The translations under genes and the position numbers were made by a program. From assembly GCF_900215245.1 (NCBI RefSeq), contig NZ_LT907842.1, positions 3,968,001 through 4,032,000 on the forward strand: DNA of 64,000 nucleotides, in the 5' to 3' direction. Origin of the DNA: Pseudomonas fluorescens. GTDB lineage: Bacteria; Pseudomonadota; Gammaproteobacteria; Pseudomonadales; Pseudomonadaceae. Numbering within the stretch: the first letter of the stretch is position 1; every line of letters begins with the position of its first letter. The notes under the pieces are model-generated. The model saw nothing but the letters and a program-made list of their open reading frames with translations. It did no database searches and was not told the origin of the DNA. Shown here piece by piece: positions 6,688 through 14,834 of the stretch.

Positions 6688-7791
6688 ATGCAAAGAATGA
6701 CCATCGATGAGGCCTTCAAGCCTACGTCGCGAACACTCACGCCTGAAGGATTCCTCTGCGTGAAGGGTATTGCAGCCCGGACAGGGGTTTATCAGTACCT
6801 GTCGAGCGAGCTGGATCTGGATGGCCCTGAGCGCATCGTCAACGTCTACCGGTCGCCGGAAGAAGTGTTCAAGCCCGAGTCGATGGCTACTTACGCCGAC
6901 AAGGACGTAACGAACGACCACCCGGACGATCTGGTCGACTCGACCACCTTCAAGGAAGTGTCTTCCGGCCATGTGCGCGGCGCCGCCCAGCAGGGTGAAA
7001 ACGTTGAAGTGGACCTGATCATCAAGGATCAGTCGGCCATCGACGACATCGACTCAGGAAAGGCCGAACTATCCCCGGGCTACCTCGCCGAGTACGTGCT
7101 CGCCCCTGGCGTAGCTCCTGACGGCACGCCCTACGAATACGAGCAGCGTGACATCCAGATAAACCACGTCGCCGTTGTAGAAGCAGCGCGAGGCGGCAAG
7201 GTCGCCCGCATTTTTGACCACAAACCGAAAGGTATTACCCATATGGCGACCCGGAAAGTCTTTCTGGACTCCAAGAAAAGCCGCTCGATCATCCTGGACG
7301 AAGAGGCAGCAACGGTAGTCGAAGACGCCGTGGCAGCCTTACAAAAGTTCGCGGACGAAGAAGCGGAGCGCGCAGACAAAGCTGAAGCCACCAAGGACGA
7401 AGCCGAAGAGAAGCTGGAAGAGGCCAAGAAGGAAACTTCCGACGCCGCTATCGGCCTGCGCGTGAAAGCAACCCTCGACACCATCGCGCTGGCATCCAAG
7501 GTCGTGAAGTCCTTCGACGCCAAAGGCCTGGTCTCCCCCCTGGAGATCAAGCGCGCCGCTATGGCCCAACTCAAGCCGACTCGCGATTGGGCTTCCAAGT
7601 CCGAGGCCTACGTGACTGCTGCGTTCGATGCGGCCGCCGATGAGGCGGACGAGATGGATGACGACGACGAAGACAAATCGAAAGTCAACGACAGCCTCCG
7701 CCAGTTCGCCAAGGACGCTGCAGCTCACGGCCTGAAGCCGACCACTGACGGCACTGACGCTTACAACACATTCCTGCGGGGTGGCAAGTAA
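6688..7791 (+). CDS. Prohead protease (DUF2213) fused to scaffold region
   Basis: A 367 aa protein. Residues 1-175 match the DUF2213 family: TPEGFLCVKGIAARTG, TNDHPDDLV near 74-82, SSGHVRG near 92-98 and AELSPGYLAEY near 123-133, followed by INHVAVVEAARGG. His and Ser in these motifs are candidate catalytic residues. Residues 215-255 are a strongly charged coiled coil, and the C-terminus carries acidic runs, as in scaffolding proteins. DUF2213 proteins sit next to DUF2184 capsids and are thought to process the prohead. An internal start at 7243 would give the scaffold part alone. Confidence 0.8.
   Translation: MQRMTIDEAFKPTSRTLTPEGFLCVKGIAARTGVYQYLSSELDLDGPERIVNVYRSPEEVFKPESMATYADKDVTNDHPDDLVDSTTFKEVSSGHVRGAAQQGENVEVDLIIKDQSAIDDIDSGKAELSPGYLAEYVLAPGVAPDGTPYEYEQRDIQINHVAVVEAARGGKVARIFDHKPKGITHMATRKVFLDSKKSRSIILDEEAATVVEDAVAALQKFADEEAERADKAEATKDEAEEKLEEAKKETSDAAIGLRVKATLDTIALASKVVKSFDAKGLVSPLEIKRAAMAQLKPTRDWASKSEAYVTAAFDAAADEADEMDDDDEDKSKVNDSLRQFAKDAAAHGLKPTTDGTDAYNTFLRGGK
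7243..7791 (+). CDS. Possible nested scaffold protein (in-frame internal start)
   Basis: In frame inside the protease gene, ATG 7243 (MATRKVFLDSKK) is preceded by AAAGG at 7228-7232 with 10 bases between. It would produce 182 residues consisting only of the coiled-coil scaffold region. Nested scaffolds made from an internal start inside a protease gene are known in lambda (Nu3 in C) and other phages. Here it is an inference from the ribosome-site-like sequence and the domain boundary. Confidence 0.4.
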   Translation: MATRKVFLDSKKSRSIILDEEAATVVEDAVAALQKFADEEAERADKAEATKDEAEEKLEEAKKETSDAAIGLRVKATLDTIALASKVVKSFDAKGLVSPLEIKRAAMAQLKPTRDWASKSEAYVTAAFDAAADEADEMDDDDEDKSKVNDSLRQFAKDAAAHGLKPTTDGTDAYNTFLRGGK

Positions 7792-8300
7792 TGGGCATTG
7801 CAATCGATACCTTCACTCAGTACGCCGGTAAGGCTTACGAAGGCCAGATCAATGACCTGAGCATGGCGGATGTAACTACCGCTGTTGCCACGGTCGCCAT
7901 CCCCTTCGGTCGCGTCGTCGTGTCGGACACTGCTGATCGCTCGGGCAAGCTGCCTGCCGCCGGCGCCGGTTTCTTCCTCGGTATCTCGGTGCGCAAGCCT
8001 GTCGGTGTCAGTGGCAGCTACCTCACCGGCCAAGTCTCAGATAGCGGCAACGCAGTCGGAGGCTATCGTGCCGGCGAAGAAGTCAGCCTGTTGGCCCACG
8101 GCCGCATCTGGGTCAAGACCTTGGCCGGCGCCGTTAAGGGCGCGCAGGTGTACGCCCTGCCGACCACCGGCGAAATCACCAACGCCGCGACCGCTGGCAA
8201 CCACGTCCTGGCCGGTTGCACGTTCCTGACGGCTGCCGCCGCCGGTGAGCTGGTGCTGGTACAGATCAAAGCCATCGCGCCTACCACCATCGCCGCTTAA
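7791..8300 (+). CDS. Structural cement / head decoration protein
   Basis: A 169 aa protein, rich in Gly, Ala and Val, with repeated beta-strand patterns (PFGRVVVSDTADR, GFFLGISVRKPV, GEEVSLLAHGRIWVKT). It resembles gp24-like structural cement proteins, which stabilise the capsid surface and are encoded directly before the major capsid gene. It starts at ATG 7791 in a TAATG overlap with the protease stop, so the two are translationally coupled. Confidence 0.75.
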   Translation: MGIAIDTFTQYAGKAYEGQINDLSMADVTTAVATVAIPFGRVVVSDTADRSGKLPAAGAGFFLGISVRKPVGVSGSYLTGQVSDSGNAVGGYRAGEEVSLLAHGRIWVKTLAGAVKGAQVYALPTTGEITNAATAGNHVLAGCTFLTAAAAGELVLVQIKAIAPTTIAA

Positions 8301-8312
8301 GGATCAGATCGA

Positions 8313-9290
8313 ATGAAGACTTTCGACGCTTCCCCCCAGGCGCAACTGGGCTTCCTGATTGGTCAACTGACCTACGTTGAACAGGAAGTCCTGCGCCAGC
8401 CGTACCCGGACATCAAATACCCATCGATCCTGTCGGTGGACACCTCGGCCCCCGACTACGTCGAATCGATCGCCTTCAAGGTGCTCGACTACAAGGGCGA
8501 GCCGGCACCGATCGGTGATGTATCGCACGACTTCCCCCTGGCCGAGATCGCGGCCAAGGTCGGTGGCGTGGACGTTGTTCAGGCTGGCCTGGGTTACAAG
8601 TACACTCAGATCGAAGTGGGCAAGGCCATGGAGATGGCAAACGCAACCGGTTTCGGCGGCGCCATCAACTACCTGGCCGAGAAGCCAATCGCTACTCGCA
8701 CCCTGACCGAGCAATGGCTTGACCGCGTTGCTTTCGTGGGTGACGCTCGCTGGCCTTCGCTGGCTACCGGCGGCTTGCTGAAGTACCCAGGTGTTCCTGT
8801 CGTGGCTACCGGCACTCTGCTGGGCGGCGCGAACAAGACCATCGCGGCAATCCTGGCGGGCGGCGGTGAAACGGCGGCCAACGAGATCCTGACCCTGCTG
8901 AACAATGCGATCCTTCGTGTGTACAGCACTCAGACCAACTCTATCTTCCGCCCTACGCACATCCTGCTGCCGCTGACCGAATACGGCCTGCTGACCACGT
9001 TCCGTATTCCGAACACCTCGGAAACCCTGGTCAGCTACCTCGAGCGCGTTCTGAAGATCACCATCGAGCCAATCCTGCAGGCGTCCACCGCCGGCGCTGG
9101 TGGTGGTAATCGCATGATGGTCTACACCAAGAACCCTCAGTTCGCCAAATTCCACCTGCCAATGCCTTACACGCTCAATGCGCCGATCCCTGCGCATGGC
9201 GGCCTGGTATTCGAAGCTGCTGGTGTAGTGCGCACGGCTGGTACCGAGCTGCGTGTCCCGATGTCCCACCTGTACGTCGACGGCGTTTAA
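8313..9290 (+). CDS. Major capsid protein, DUF2184 family
   Basis: A 325 aa protein matching the DUF2184 (HK97-fold) capsid family. Features are the N-terminal AQLGFLIGQLTYVEQEVL, the central PDYVESIAFKVLDYKGEP region, AFVGDARWPSLATGGLL near 148-164, RPTHILLPLTEYGLLTT near 220, and the C-terminal FEAAGVVRTAGTELRVP. It forms the icosahedral head. Start ATG 8313 follows an AAGGATCAG ribosome site. The family often has a higher-order assembly step with the DUF2213 protease encoded 1.6 kb upstream. Confidence 0.88.
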   Translation: MKTFDASPQAQLGFLIGQLTYVEQEVLRQPYPDIKYPSILSVDTSAPDYVESIAFKVLDYKGEPAPIGDVSHDFPLAEIAAKVGGVDVVQAGLGYKYTQIEVGKAMEMANATGFGGAINYLAEKPIATRTLTEQWLDRVAFVGDARWPSLATGGLLKYPGVPVVATGTLLGGANKTIAAILAGGGETAANEILTLLNNAILRVYSTQTNSIFRPTHILLPLTEYGLLTTFRIPNTSETLVSYLERVLKITIEPILQASTAGAGGGNRMMVYTKNPQFAKFHLPMPYTLNAPIPAHGGLVFEAAGVVRTAGTELRVPMSHLYVDGV

Positions 9291-9299
9291 GGAGGCCAT

Positions 9300-9644
9300 A
9301 TGGCTCGCAAACAAGGCAAAACAGAAGAGGCCGCTTCGGCGGACCTCGTTGTCTGGACCAACATCAGCAAGAACCCGGTGATCCTGGGTGATGGCAGCAC
9401 TGTAGGGGCTGGTGAGCAAACCACCCCAGAGCAGGCTGAGTTCGCCGATGGCTCGTTTTGGGAAGAGCATGGCGTTCTGGTTTCTGGCGCGCCGGTGCTC
9501 ATGGATGACGGTGCGGATCAGATCGCGGCGCTGACTGCCGAAGTTGAAACCCTCCGGACTCAACTGGCTACTGCTGGCAGTGAGAAAGACGCGCTGCTGG
9601 CTGAAGTCGAAGAGCTGAAAAAGCAGATCCCTCCTAAAGAGTGA
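9300..9644 (+). CDS. Hypothetical head protein with C-terminal coiled coil
   Basis: A 114 aa protein. Residues 1-65 form a compact, possibly beta-rich region (WTNISKNPVILGDGSTVGAG). Residues 73-110 are a clear coiled coil (IAALTAEVETLRTQL ... LLAEVEELKKQI). It has a very strong ribosome site, AAGGAGG, ending 5 bases before ATG 9300. The function is unknown; the place between capsid and neck genes suggests a virion or assembly role. It is followed by a terminator-like hairpin. Confidence 0.65.
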   Translation: MARKQGKTEEAASADLVVWTNISKNPVILGDGSTVGAGEQTTPEQAEFADGSFWEEHGVLVSGAPVLMDDGADQIAALTAEVETLRTQLATAGSEKDALLAEVEELKKQIPPKE

Positions 9645-9653
9645 TCGACCTAT

Positions 9654-9681
9654 AGCCCCGCCCAGTGCGGGGCTGTTGTTT
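9654..9681 (+). terminator. Hairpin with T-rich tail after capsid genes
   Basis: AGCCCCGC (9654-9661) pairs with GCGGGGCT (9667-9674) around CCAGT, followed by GTTGTTT. It may partly terminate or process the abundant capsid mRNA, since the late genes continue downstream on the same strand. Confidence 0.6.
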
Positions 9682-9701
9682 CCCCTTTCAAGGAATTAGC
9701 C

Positions 9702-9875
9702 ATGACCGAAGAGCAGCAGATCGTTCTGATGCTAAAGGGGCTCGTTTCCGAGCTTCCTCCAGAAGGCCGAGAGCAGTACGAGGCCGCATACAAGCAGATC
9801 AAGGAAATCAGTGCGTCAAGCGAGGCCGCTGGAATTGCCTTGTGCGTTCTGGGAGCCGAAATGGCTGCTTCCTGA
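9702..9875 (+). CDS. Small phage protein (57 aa)
   Basis: ATG 9702 follows AAGGAATTAGCC and opens 57 codons to TGA 9873-9875. The peptide is helical and charged at first (TEEQQIVLMLKGLVSELPPEG) and ends in a small hydrophobic segment (GIALCVLGAEMAAS). Pseudomonas and related phages often carry a small helical protein between capsid and neck genes, but I cannot name it. The good ribosome site and lack of overlap support it. Confidence 0.5.
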   Translation: MTEEQQIVLMLKGLVSELPPEGREQYEAAYKQIKEISASSEAAGIALCVLGAEMAAS

Positions 9876-9900
9876 CCCCCATGACTCTGAGGTTGCAACC

Positions 9901-10338
9901 GTGGCTGAACTGACAATTGAAGTGACGCCGGCGATCATTGCGGACTTCCGAGCGTTCTACGAAGAATTTTCCAGCAGTGCCGTCTGGTCTGATACCAAGA
10001 TCACCAAGGCGCTGTATATCGCACGCGGTGAGTTTGGCGGCTGTGCGAACTGGGGCGACTACAAGCCCTACTCATTCTTCCAGCGAGGCTGGTTCGCCCT
10101 GGCGGCGCACTACCTGACCTGGAACAAGGCGACAACCGAGGCCACATCGGCAGACGGCAGCGCATCGACCCCCTACGCAGTCGCCAGCAAGGGCGTGCGG
10201 GATGAGTCGGTGTCCTACGCCATTCCGGCGGCCAACAACGACCTGACGACGTGGGAAGCGGCCGTGGCCCTGACTCCCTACGGTCTCGAATACCTTCACC
10301 TGCGCTCGCGGGCGGGAATGGGAGCGATCTGCGTATGA
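9901..10338 (+). CDS. Head-tail connector (DUF4054-like)
   Basis: A 145 aa protein. I take GTG 9901 as the start because TGAGG sits 7 bases upstream; an upstream in-frame start at 9811 would overlap the small gene before it. It contains FRAFYEEFSSSAVWSDTKI, a long-helix region with GEFGGCANWGDY, and YFLAAHYLTW-like text (FALAAHYLTWNKAT near residues 63-76). This is the pattern of DUF4054 adaptor proteins that sit under the portal. It ends in an ATGA overlap with the next gene. Confidence 0.72.
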   Translation: MAELTIEVTPAIIADFRAFYEEFSSSAVWSDTKITKALYIARGEFGGCANWGDYKPYSFFQRGWFALAAHYLTWNKATTEATSADGSASTPYAVASKGVRDESVSYAIPAANNDLTTWEAAVALTPYGLEYLHLRSRAGMGAICV

Positions 10339-10955
10339 TCGAGCCAACTGTCAGCCTGGTTAATGCTCAGCAGGTCCACAAGGCACTGAAAGACCTAGCC
10401 AAAAGGCTAAAGGGTCGCGAAAAGGTTCTGGTGGGCGTCCCGAAAGGCGCCGGCGTTTATGAGGATGGCCTTACCATCGCCACTATTGCGGCAGTAAACG
10501 AATTCGGCGCTGAGGACATCAAGCATAAAGGCGGCGTCTCCTATGGCTACAAGACGGAGAAAGACGCAGAAGCTGGGCATGTGAGATTCATGAAGTCCGG
10601 CGAGGGCTTCATGGAGTTAGGGAAAACAAGTGCGCACACAGGTAGTATTCCTGCGCGCCCCTTCCTGCATCCAGGAGTTGAAAATGCGGCTCCGTTATTC
10701 ACCAAGCTTGCGGAGCTCATGATTCCAAAGGTGCTTACTGGCGAGTTTGCCATGAGAACCCTTCTTGAGCAGATGGGAAACATGGCAGAGAGCAGTGTCA
10801 AGCAGGCCATCACTGATCTAAAGGATCCGCCAAACGCCAGATCAACTATTGCGAAGAAAGGGTCTGACAACCCACTGATCGATACGGGCAACCTCCGACA
10901 ATCCATACGCTACGTCATTGATGACGGGGTCGAACCTATTGAAGAGGGCTTGTAA
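10335..10955 (+). CDS. Tail completion / virion morphogenesis protein (gp10/Mu G-like)
   Basis: A 206 aa protein starting at ATG 10335 inside the previous stop. The pattern VLVGVPKGAGVYEDGLTIATIAAVNEFGA near residues 33-60 (cited in outline), SIPARPFLHPG near 108-118 and NPLIDTGNLRQSI near 182-194 is typical of HK97 gp10 / Mu gpG-like neck and tail-completion proteins. The LIDTG-LRxSI ending is especially characteristic. It probably helps join the tail to the head. Confidence 0.78.
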   Translation: MIEPTVSLVNAQQVHKALKDLAKRLKGREKVLVGVPKGAGVYEDGLTIATIAAVNEFGAEDIKHKGGVSYGYKTEKDAEAGHVRFMKSGEGFMELGKTSAHTGSIPARPFLHPGVENAAPLFTKLAELMIPKVLTGEFAMRTLLEQMGNMAESSVKQAITDLKDPPNARSTIAKKGSDNPLIDTGNLRQSIRYVIDDGVEPIEEGL

Positions 10956-11374
10956 TGGGCCTGAACATGCGCGGCCACGTCAGCGGGCCATTCATCACGC
11001 ACAAGGGCGTGGTGCTCAATCGGTATTCCAGCGCAATTGTGGATTTTGAGCCGGTACTAGCCATCACCTACACCGACGCCTTCGACGCAAACGTGCAGCC
11101 GGTCAGCGACAAGGAGATCGAATTCCTGCAGATCGGCGCCGAGCGCATCAATGATGTGCGGGTGATTCACCGCAATGACGGTAAGGGTATCGAGGTTTCC
11201 ACCCCAGGCAAGCTGGCCGACATCCTTGTATTCGCTGAGACGCCAGATAAGCCAGCCACCTGGTGGAAGTCCATCGCGACCGACTACCGGCCCTGGCACA
11301 ACTTCTGCCGCGCGGTCGTGGCCAAGCTTGACCCTGCCGAGATAGCCAGCCTGGAGGCGCACACCGATGCTTGA
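10955..11374 (+). CDS. Hypothetical neck-region protein (139 aa)
   Basis: Starts at ATG 10955 in a TAATG overlap and ends 8 bases into the next gene. It has a beta-rich middle (IEFLQIGAERINDVRVIHRNDG in outline near residues 53-74) and a tryptophan-containing segment near 100-115. No family is recognised with confidence. Its place between the completion protein and the tail terminator points to a neck or connector part. It may act in the small head-tail joining complex of simple contractile phages. Confidence 0.6.
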   Translation: MGLNMRGHVSGPFITHKGVVLNRYSSAIVDFEPVLAITYTDAFDANVQPVSDKEIEFLQIGAERINDVRVIHRNDGKGIEVSTPGKLADILVFAETPDKPATWWKSIATDYRPWHNFCRAVVAKLDPAEIASLEAHTDA

Positions 11375-11924
11375 CTCCAAAGCGCTATCCAAAGCGGTTT
11401 GCCGGATTGTCGTGGCGGTTACGGGGCTGCCAGTCGACAAAGTGATCCTTGCGGACAACAACACCGCTGCCCCTTCTGGCAGCTACTGCGCGGTTCGCCT
11501 GCAAAACCCTGAGCAATGGGGTCAGGCGCTGAACTCGCAAACCAACGTACCTGCGCAGGATGATCCGCAATACGAGGACATCATCGCCAAGGTTGCCACC
11601 CAGTTTACGCTGGGCTTCAGCATCAACTTCTACCGGGCCGGCGCCGTGATGTATGCCGCCGCCCTGTGCGAAGCGAATAAGCGCGAACCGGTTAAAAACA
11701 TCCTGCGTACTGCAAAGCTTGGCTGGTCCCGCGTGTCAGCAATCAACAACCTGACCGGCCTATATCAGGCCGCCATGGAAGAGCGATCCCAGCTCACCCT
11801 CTACCTGTATGGCGAATCCATCGCCGAGGACCGCGTGCAGCGGATCTATCGCGCGGGCTTCTCCATGCAAACTGAACAATCTGGCGCTGTGGCGCAAGGG
11901 GAAGTAAATGGCTTATCCGGCTGA
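11367..11924 (+). CDS. Neck / tail terminator protein (gp12-like)
   Basis: A 185 aa protein that follows the N-terminal pattern of phage neck terminator proteins: an amphipathic helix, GLPVDKVILADNNTAAPSG near residues 21-39, then YCAVRL. This leads into a repeated beta core with FTLGFSINFYRAGA near 76-89 and the C-terminal YGESIAEDRVQRIYRAGF. It would cap the tail tube and sheath before head joining. It overlaps both its neighbours, and the sheath gene starts 17 bases before its end. Confidence 0.7.
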   Translation: MLDSKALSKAVCRIVVAVTGLPVDKVILADNNTAAPSGSYCAVRLQNPEQWGQALNSQTNVPAQDDPQYEDIIAKVATQFTLGFSINFYRAGAVMYAAALCEANKREPVKNILRTAKLGWSRVSAINNLTGLYQAAMEERSQLTLYLYGESIAEDRVQRIYRAGFSMQTEQSGAVAQGEVNGLSG

Positions 11925-13038
11925 AAGCATCATCAACATCACCACGCTGATCAACTCGGCCGGGCTTGGTACTTCCAACTTCGGCGCGGGCATGGTATTT
12001 GCCGACTCCGACTCATCGAGTGATTCTGCATTTCTGCCTGGCACCTACCGTGACTACGGGACAGCTGCTCAAGTGGCGGCGAACTTCAACATTGCCTCAG
12101 ACCCTTACAAGGCTGCTGAAGCTTGGTTCTCTGCCGTTCCGAAGCCAAAGAGCTTGCGTATCTATCTGCGCATCGCAGAAGACACGCCAGTCGAGTCGCT
12201 GAACGATGCGATCAGCAAGGGTATCTGGTTCTACTGGTTCGAGTTTGAGACTGGTATTCGAGCAGTAGATGCTGACGTGCTGGCCTTGGCCGCCGCTGGC
12301 GATGCCGCTGGCAAGTTCTTCGCCTACACCTCGAACCAAGCAAGTATCCGAGACCCCTCCGTCACTACCGACATCGTCAGCAAGGCCGTTACGCAGGGCT
12401 CTCGTCGTGCATTCGTAGCCAGCCATGCGACCGAGCTGTATGAAGGCTTCGAAATTGCCGCTGTTTTCAGTCGTGTCAATTTCAACGCGGCCAACTCGAC
12501 CATTACTGGCGAGTACAAAAAGCTCCCAGGTATCGACGCTGAAAGCCTGACTCCTACTGCTTACAGTGCCATGAAGCAGAAAGGCGCTGTGTTCTATACG
12601 GTCGTTGAGACTGGCGGTGAGCGCGATAATGGCCGGATCATCAACTCCAAGACCACGTCTACCTTCGGCGAATTCATCGACGATGTGTTCAACCTCGACG
12701 CCTTCACGAACTTTATGACTGTCGCGCTTTACAACGCGCTAACCAAGGTCCCTACCAAGCTGCGCCAGACTCCTGCCGGCCAACAGATCTTGATCGATGC
12801 TGCGGCTCAGATTGGCGAAAAGTTTATCGACAACGGTTACCTGGGCGAGCGCCTGTATCTGGATGACGAAACCGGCGAAGAGAAGTTGAGTCGCGGCTAC
12901 GAGATCCTGACCAAGGCTGACGACATCTTGACGATCTCCGACGCTGAGCGCGCCGCACGTGGTGCCGCGCCGATCAGCATGCGCATCTTCCGTGCAGGCG
13001 CTATCCACACCGTCGATCTGACGGCCAACGTTGAATAA
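11908..13038 (+). CDS. Tail sheath protein, DUF3383 family
   Basis: A 376 aa protein matching the DUF3383 sheath family. Features are the N-terminal IINITTLINSAGLGTSNFG, PGTYRDYGTAAQVAANF near residues 44-60, the DPYKAAEAWFSAVPKPKSL segment near 64-82 and the C-terminal RAARGAAPISMRIFRAGAIH. It forms the contractile outer tail layer, so this phage is a myovirus. The start at 11908 lies inside the tail terminator gene. Confidence 0.88.
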   Translation: MAYPAESIINITTLINSAGLGTSNFGAGMVFADSDSSSDSAFLPGTYRDYGTAAQVAANFNIASDPYKAAEAWFSAVPKPKSLRIYLRIAEDTPVESLNDAISKGIWFYWFEFETGIRAVDADVLALAAAGDAAGKFFAYTSNQASIRDPSVTTDIVSKAVTQGSRRAFVASHATELYEGFEIAAVFSRVNFNAANSTITGEYKKLPGIDAESLTPTAYSAMKQKGAVFYTVVETGGERDNGRIINSKTTSTFGEFIDDVFNLDAFTNFMTVALYNALTKVPTKLRQTPAGQQILIDAAAQIGEKFIDNGYLGERLYLDDETGEEKLSRGYEILTKADDILTISDAERAARGAAPISMRIFRAGAIHTVDLTANVE

Positions 13039-13051
13039 GGGGCGCTGACTC

Positions 13052-13456
13052 ATGTCTTTAGCTGATCTTTCTGTAGAAAACACCATCGTGGTTATCACTG
13101 GCGTCGGTGTGCTGGACGACTGGGGCCGTACCGACCCGCCGTTTACGGTTGAGCCGATTGATGACCAGGCGAACCTGAGTCGTGGTCTGGGTGGTAATGC
13201 TGTTCGCTTCCACCGCAAGAACCCTGGCCTGCGCCTGACCGTGAACCTGATGCCAGGCAGTCCGCAGGCCCTGGCATTGCAGGCTCAGATCACGGCTAAG
13301 GCCGAAGTATCTGGCTCCTATGCGTCGATTGCCGGCCTTGAAGGCGGCGTGTTTAGCGAGGGCGTGGTAACCCGTGGTAAATCCATGGCGCGCGGCGGCC
13401 CTGGCATGAATGACGCAACCTTCGTCATGGAATTCAACAAAGGTGTGATTGTATGA
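13052..13456 (+). CDS. Tail tube protein, DUF3277 family
   Basis: A 134 aa protein with the tube pattern: a short N-terminal strand (NTIVVITGVGV), a WGRTDPPFTVEP segment near residues 26-37, RGLGGNAVRFHRKNPGLRLT (in outline) and a C-terminal FVMEFNKGVI. DUF3277 proteins form the inner tube within the DUF3383 sheath. It lies 13 bases after the sheath gene, the usual order. It overlaps the tail chaperone gene by 4 bases. Confidence 0.85.
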   Translation: MSLADLSVENTIVVITGVGVLDDWGRTDPPFTVEPIDDQANLSRGLGGNAVRFHRKNPGLRLTVNLMPGSPQALALQAQITAKAEVSGSYASIAGLEGGVFSEGVVTRGKSMARGGPGMNDATFVMEFNKGVIV

Positions 13457-13899
13457 GTCAGGCCGAAGCCTATATCCGCACGATTGAGCATGACGGGGTG
13501 ACTTATCGCTTCGGCATGCCAAGTGCGGAGAAACAGCGCGCGGTGCTGTTTCGCCTGGGCAAGTATGGCGTGGAGCCCATGATCAAGGGGCTGGCGCTGG
13601 CCGAGATTGGCGCAGCATCGTCATTCATGGTCGCCGGCGGCATCGTCGGGACCATGCTTGCGCGCATGCCTGAAGACGACTTCAACTTCGTCTGCGATTC
13701 CATGCTGGGCAAGCTGTTCAAGGAAGGCAGCCAAGTTCCGGTCACCATGGAAGACTTCTCGGGCCGATTGAAAACCTACTTCACCATTGTGGTGCTGGCT
13801 CTCGGGAACGTTTTCGAGGATTTTTCCGGACTCCTGACCCTCTTCCAGAAATCTACCGCTTCAGCCGAGGCGCCGGATTCGAGTCAGGAGAGCGCCTAA
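13453..13899 (+). CDS. Tail assembly chaperone, short (zero-frame) form
   Basis: A 148 aa protein located between tube and tape measure, where tail assembly chaperones lie. It has an N-terminal beta segment (AYIRTIEHDGVTYRFGMPSAE), a helical core and an unstructured Ala/Ser/Glu tail. It should coat the tape measure during tail assembly. The -1 frame stays open through and past its stop to 14084, so a frameshifted long form is likely, as for lambda G and GT. Confidence 0.75.
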   Translation: MSQAEAYIRTIEHDGVTYRFGMPSAEKQRAVLFRLGKYGVEPMIKGLALAEIGAASSFMVAGGIVGTMLARMPEDDFNFVCDSMLGKLFKEGSQVPVTMEDFSGRLKTYFTIVVLALGNVFEDFSGLLTLFQKSTASAEAPDSSQESA

Positions 13900-14084
13900 A
13901 CCCGGCTGTCGATTGGGAGTTGTGGCGACCATGCGTTGGTATACCAGGGCTTTGCCCGCCGCTTTGCACCTATAACCAGCTCACGGATGGCACCCATTCG
14001 CTTGGATGGGTTAAGCGGGCCAACCTGGTCATGGACGAAATGATCTACGCCCGATGCCTGGCTGAAGTGAATTCAAAGAGCTGA
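13803..14084 (+). CDS. -1 frameshift extension of the tail assembly chaperone
   Basis: In the frame one base back from the chaperone, the sequence is open to TGA 14082-14084 and reads PLPEIYRFSRGAGFESGERL, then WELWRPCVG, GLCPPLCTYNQLTDGTHSLG and a helical end. The PEIYRxSRG and CTYNQLTDGT patterns resemble the conserved extension domain seen after chaperones in other phages. No independent start with a ribosome site is seen. The T-rich stretch GATTTTTCC at 13819-13827 is a candidate slip region but is not a perfect X-XXY-YYZ heptamer. The true slip point could lie elsewhere in 13800-13870. Confidence 0.65.
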   Translation, partial: RERFRGFFRTPDPLPEIYRFSRGAGFESGERLNPAVDWELWRPCVGIPGLCPPLCTYNQLTDGTHSLGWVKRANLVMDEMIYARCLAEVNSKS

Positions 14085-14819
14085 TTTAGTCTTCATCAGC
14101 TCTCTTCGAACGGAATCGAAGTCGGTGCCGTAGAAGATCAGCGGGGGAGGCGCGTCTAGCTCAACTTTCATGCTCCCGGCCTCGACAGCCTTAAGCATGA
14201 AATCCTTTCCCTGCGCGCTGGACGGCCCAAATATCCGAGTTCCATTCATACAAAATGATTGAAACTTTAAGTAAGTGTCATTGACTTTGTAAGGGCCAGC
14301 TTCGTTAGGCCCATTGGACTCTCCCGATTTACACAATGCACTGTTCGGGTCCATTAGGTTGATATGTATCTGTCCCTCCCTGATAGAGGCCGTCAAAGCT
14401 GGTGCGTTCGATGCAGCAGGACTCATGAAGAACATACTTGATCCGAAAGGGCGCCAGCTAGGGTCCAGTCTCGATGTCTTGACGGAATCGGCGACTGAAG
14501 GATTGCGGTCGCTACTGCAAAGTATCCATTTTTTTTGATAACCATATGACTCTCTTGGTCCCCAGCACCAGCCAAGTTTTTGGATTTTTGACATGGTCTT
14601 TTCCCGCTCATAACAAGCTACTGGCGTATTCGGATCATCGCCGGGGCCGCCACGACACTTTGTATTTTCTACTTCGGCCTTCTTTATGAGTTCATCTGGT
14701 CTCGCAGGATTTATATCCGAGGCTGAAGATAGTGGAAGCCAGCATATGAGTAGCGAGGACAGAATAAGGTAAACAACAGATTTTGATTTAGTTGCTTCCT
14801 TCCTGCTTATAAGTTCCAT
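14073..14819 (-). CDS. Reversed secreted-protein moron inside the tail operon
   Basis: A 248 aa protein on the opposite strand to all its neighbours. ATG 14819 is chosen because AAGGA lies 6 bases upstream; an in-frame ATG at 14855 lacks such a site. A basic start followed by VVYLILSSLLICWLPLSSAS (residues 16-35) is a signal peptide. The mature part has a cysteine pattern: CRGGPGDDP, ACYER, GWCWG and a later W-x-L-C near residues 55-100, resembling small periplasmic cysteine proteins (AC..R...GWC.G...W..C). The coding bases are less G+C-rich than the tail genes. This is a typical moron, probably expressed in the lysogen. The function is unknown. Confidence 0.72.
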   Translation of the reverse strand: MELISRKEATKSKSVVYLILSSLLICWLPLSSASDINPARPDELIKKAEVENTKCRGGPGDDPNTPVACYEREKTMSKIQKLGWCWGPRESYGYQKKWILCSSDRNPSVADSVKTSRLDPSWRPFGSSMFFMSPAASNAPALTASIREGQIHINLMDPNSALCKSGESNGPNEAGPYKVNDTYLKFQSFCMNGTRIFGPSSAQGKDFMLKAVEAGSMKVELDAPPPLIFYGTDFDSVRRELMKTKSAL

Positions 14820-14834
14820 GGCATTCCTTAATAA

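Noticed and set aside
14073..14819. Toxin-immunity or known lysozyme-inhibitor identity for the moron
   Set aside because: It has a signal peptide and cysteines, but no motif that ties it to a named inhibitor or toxin family.
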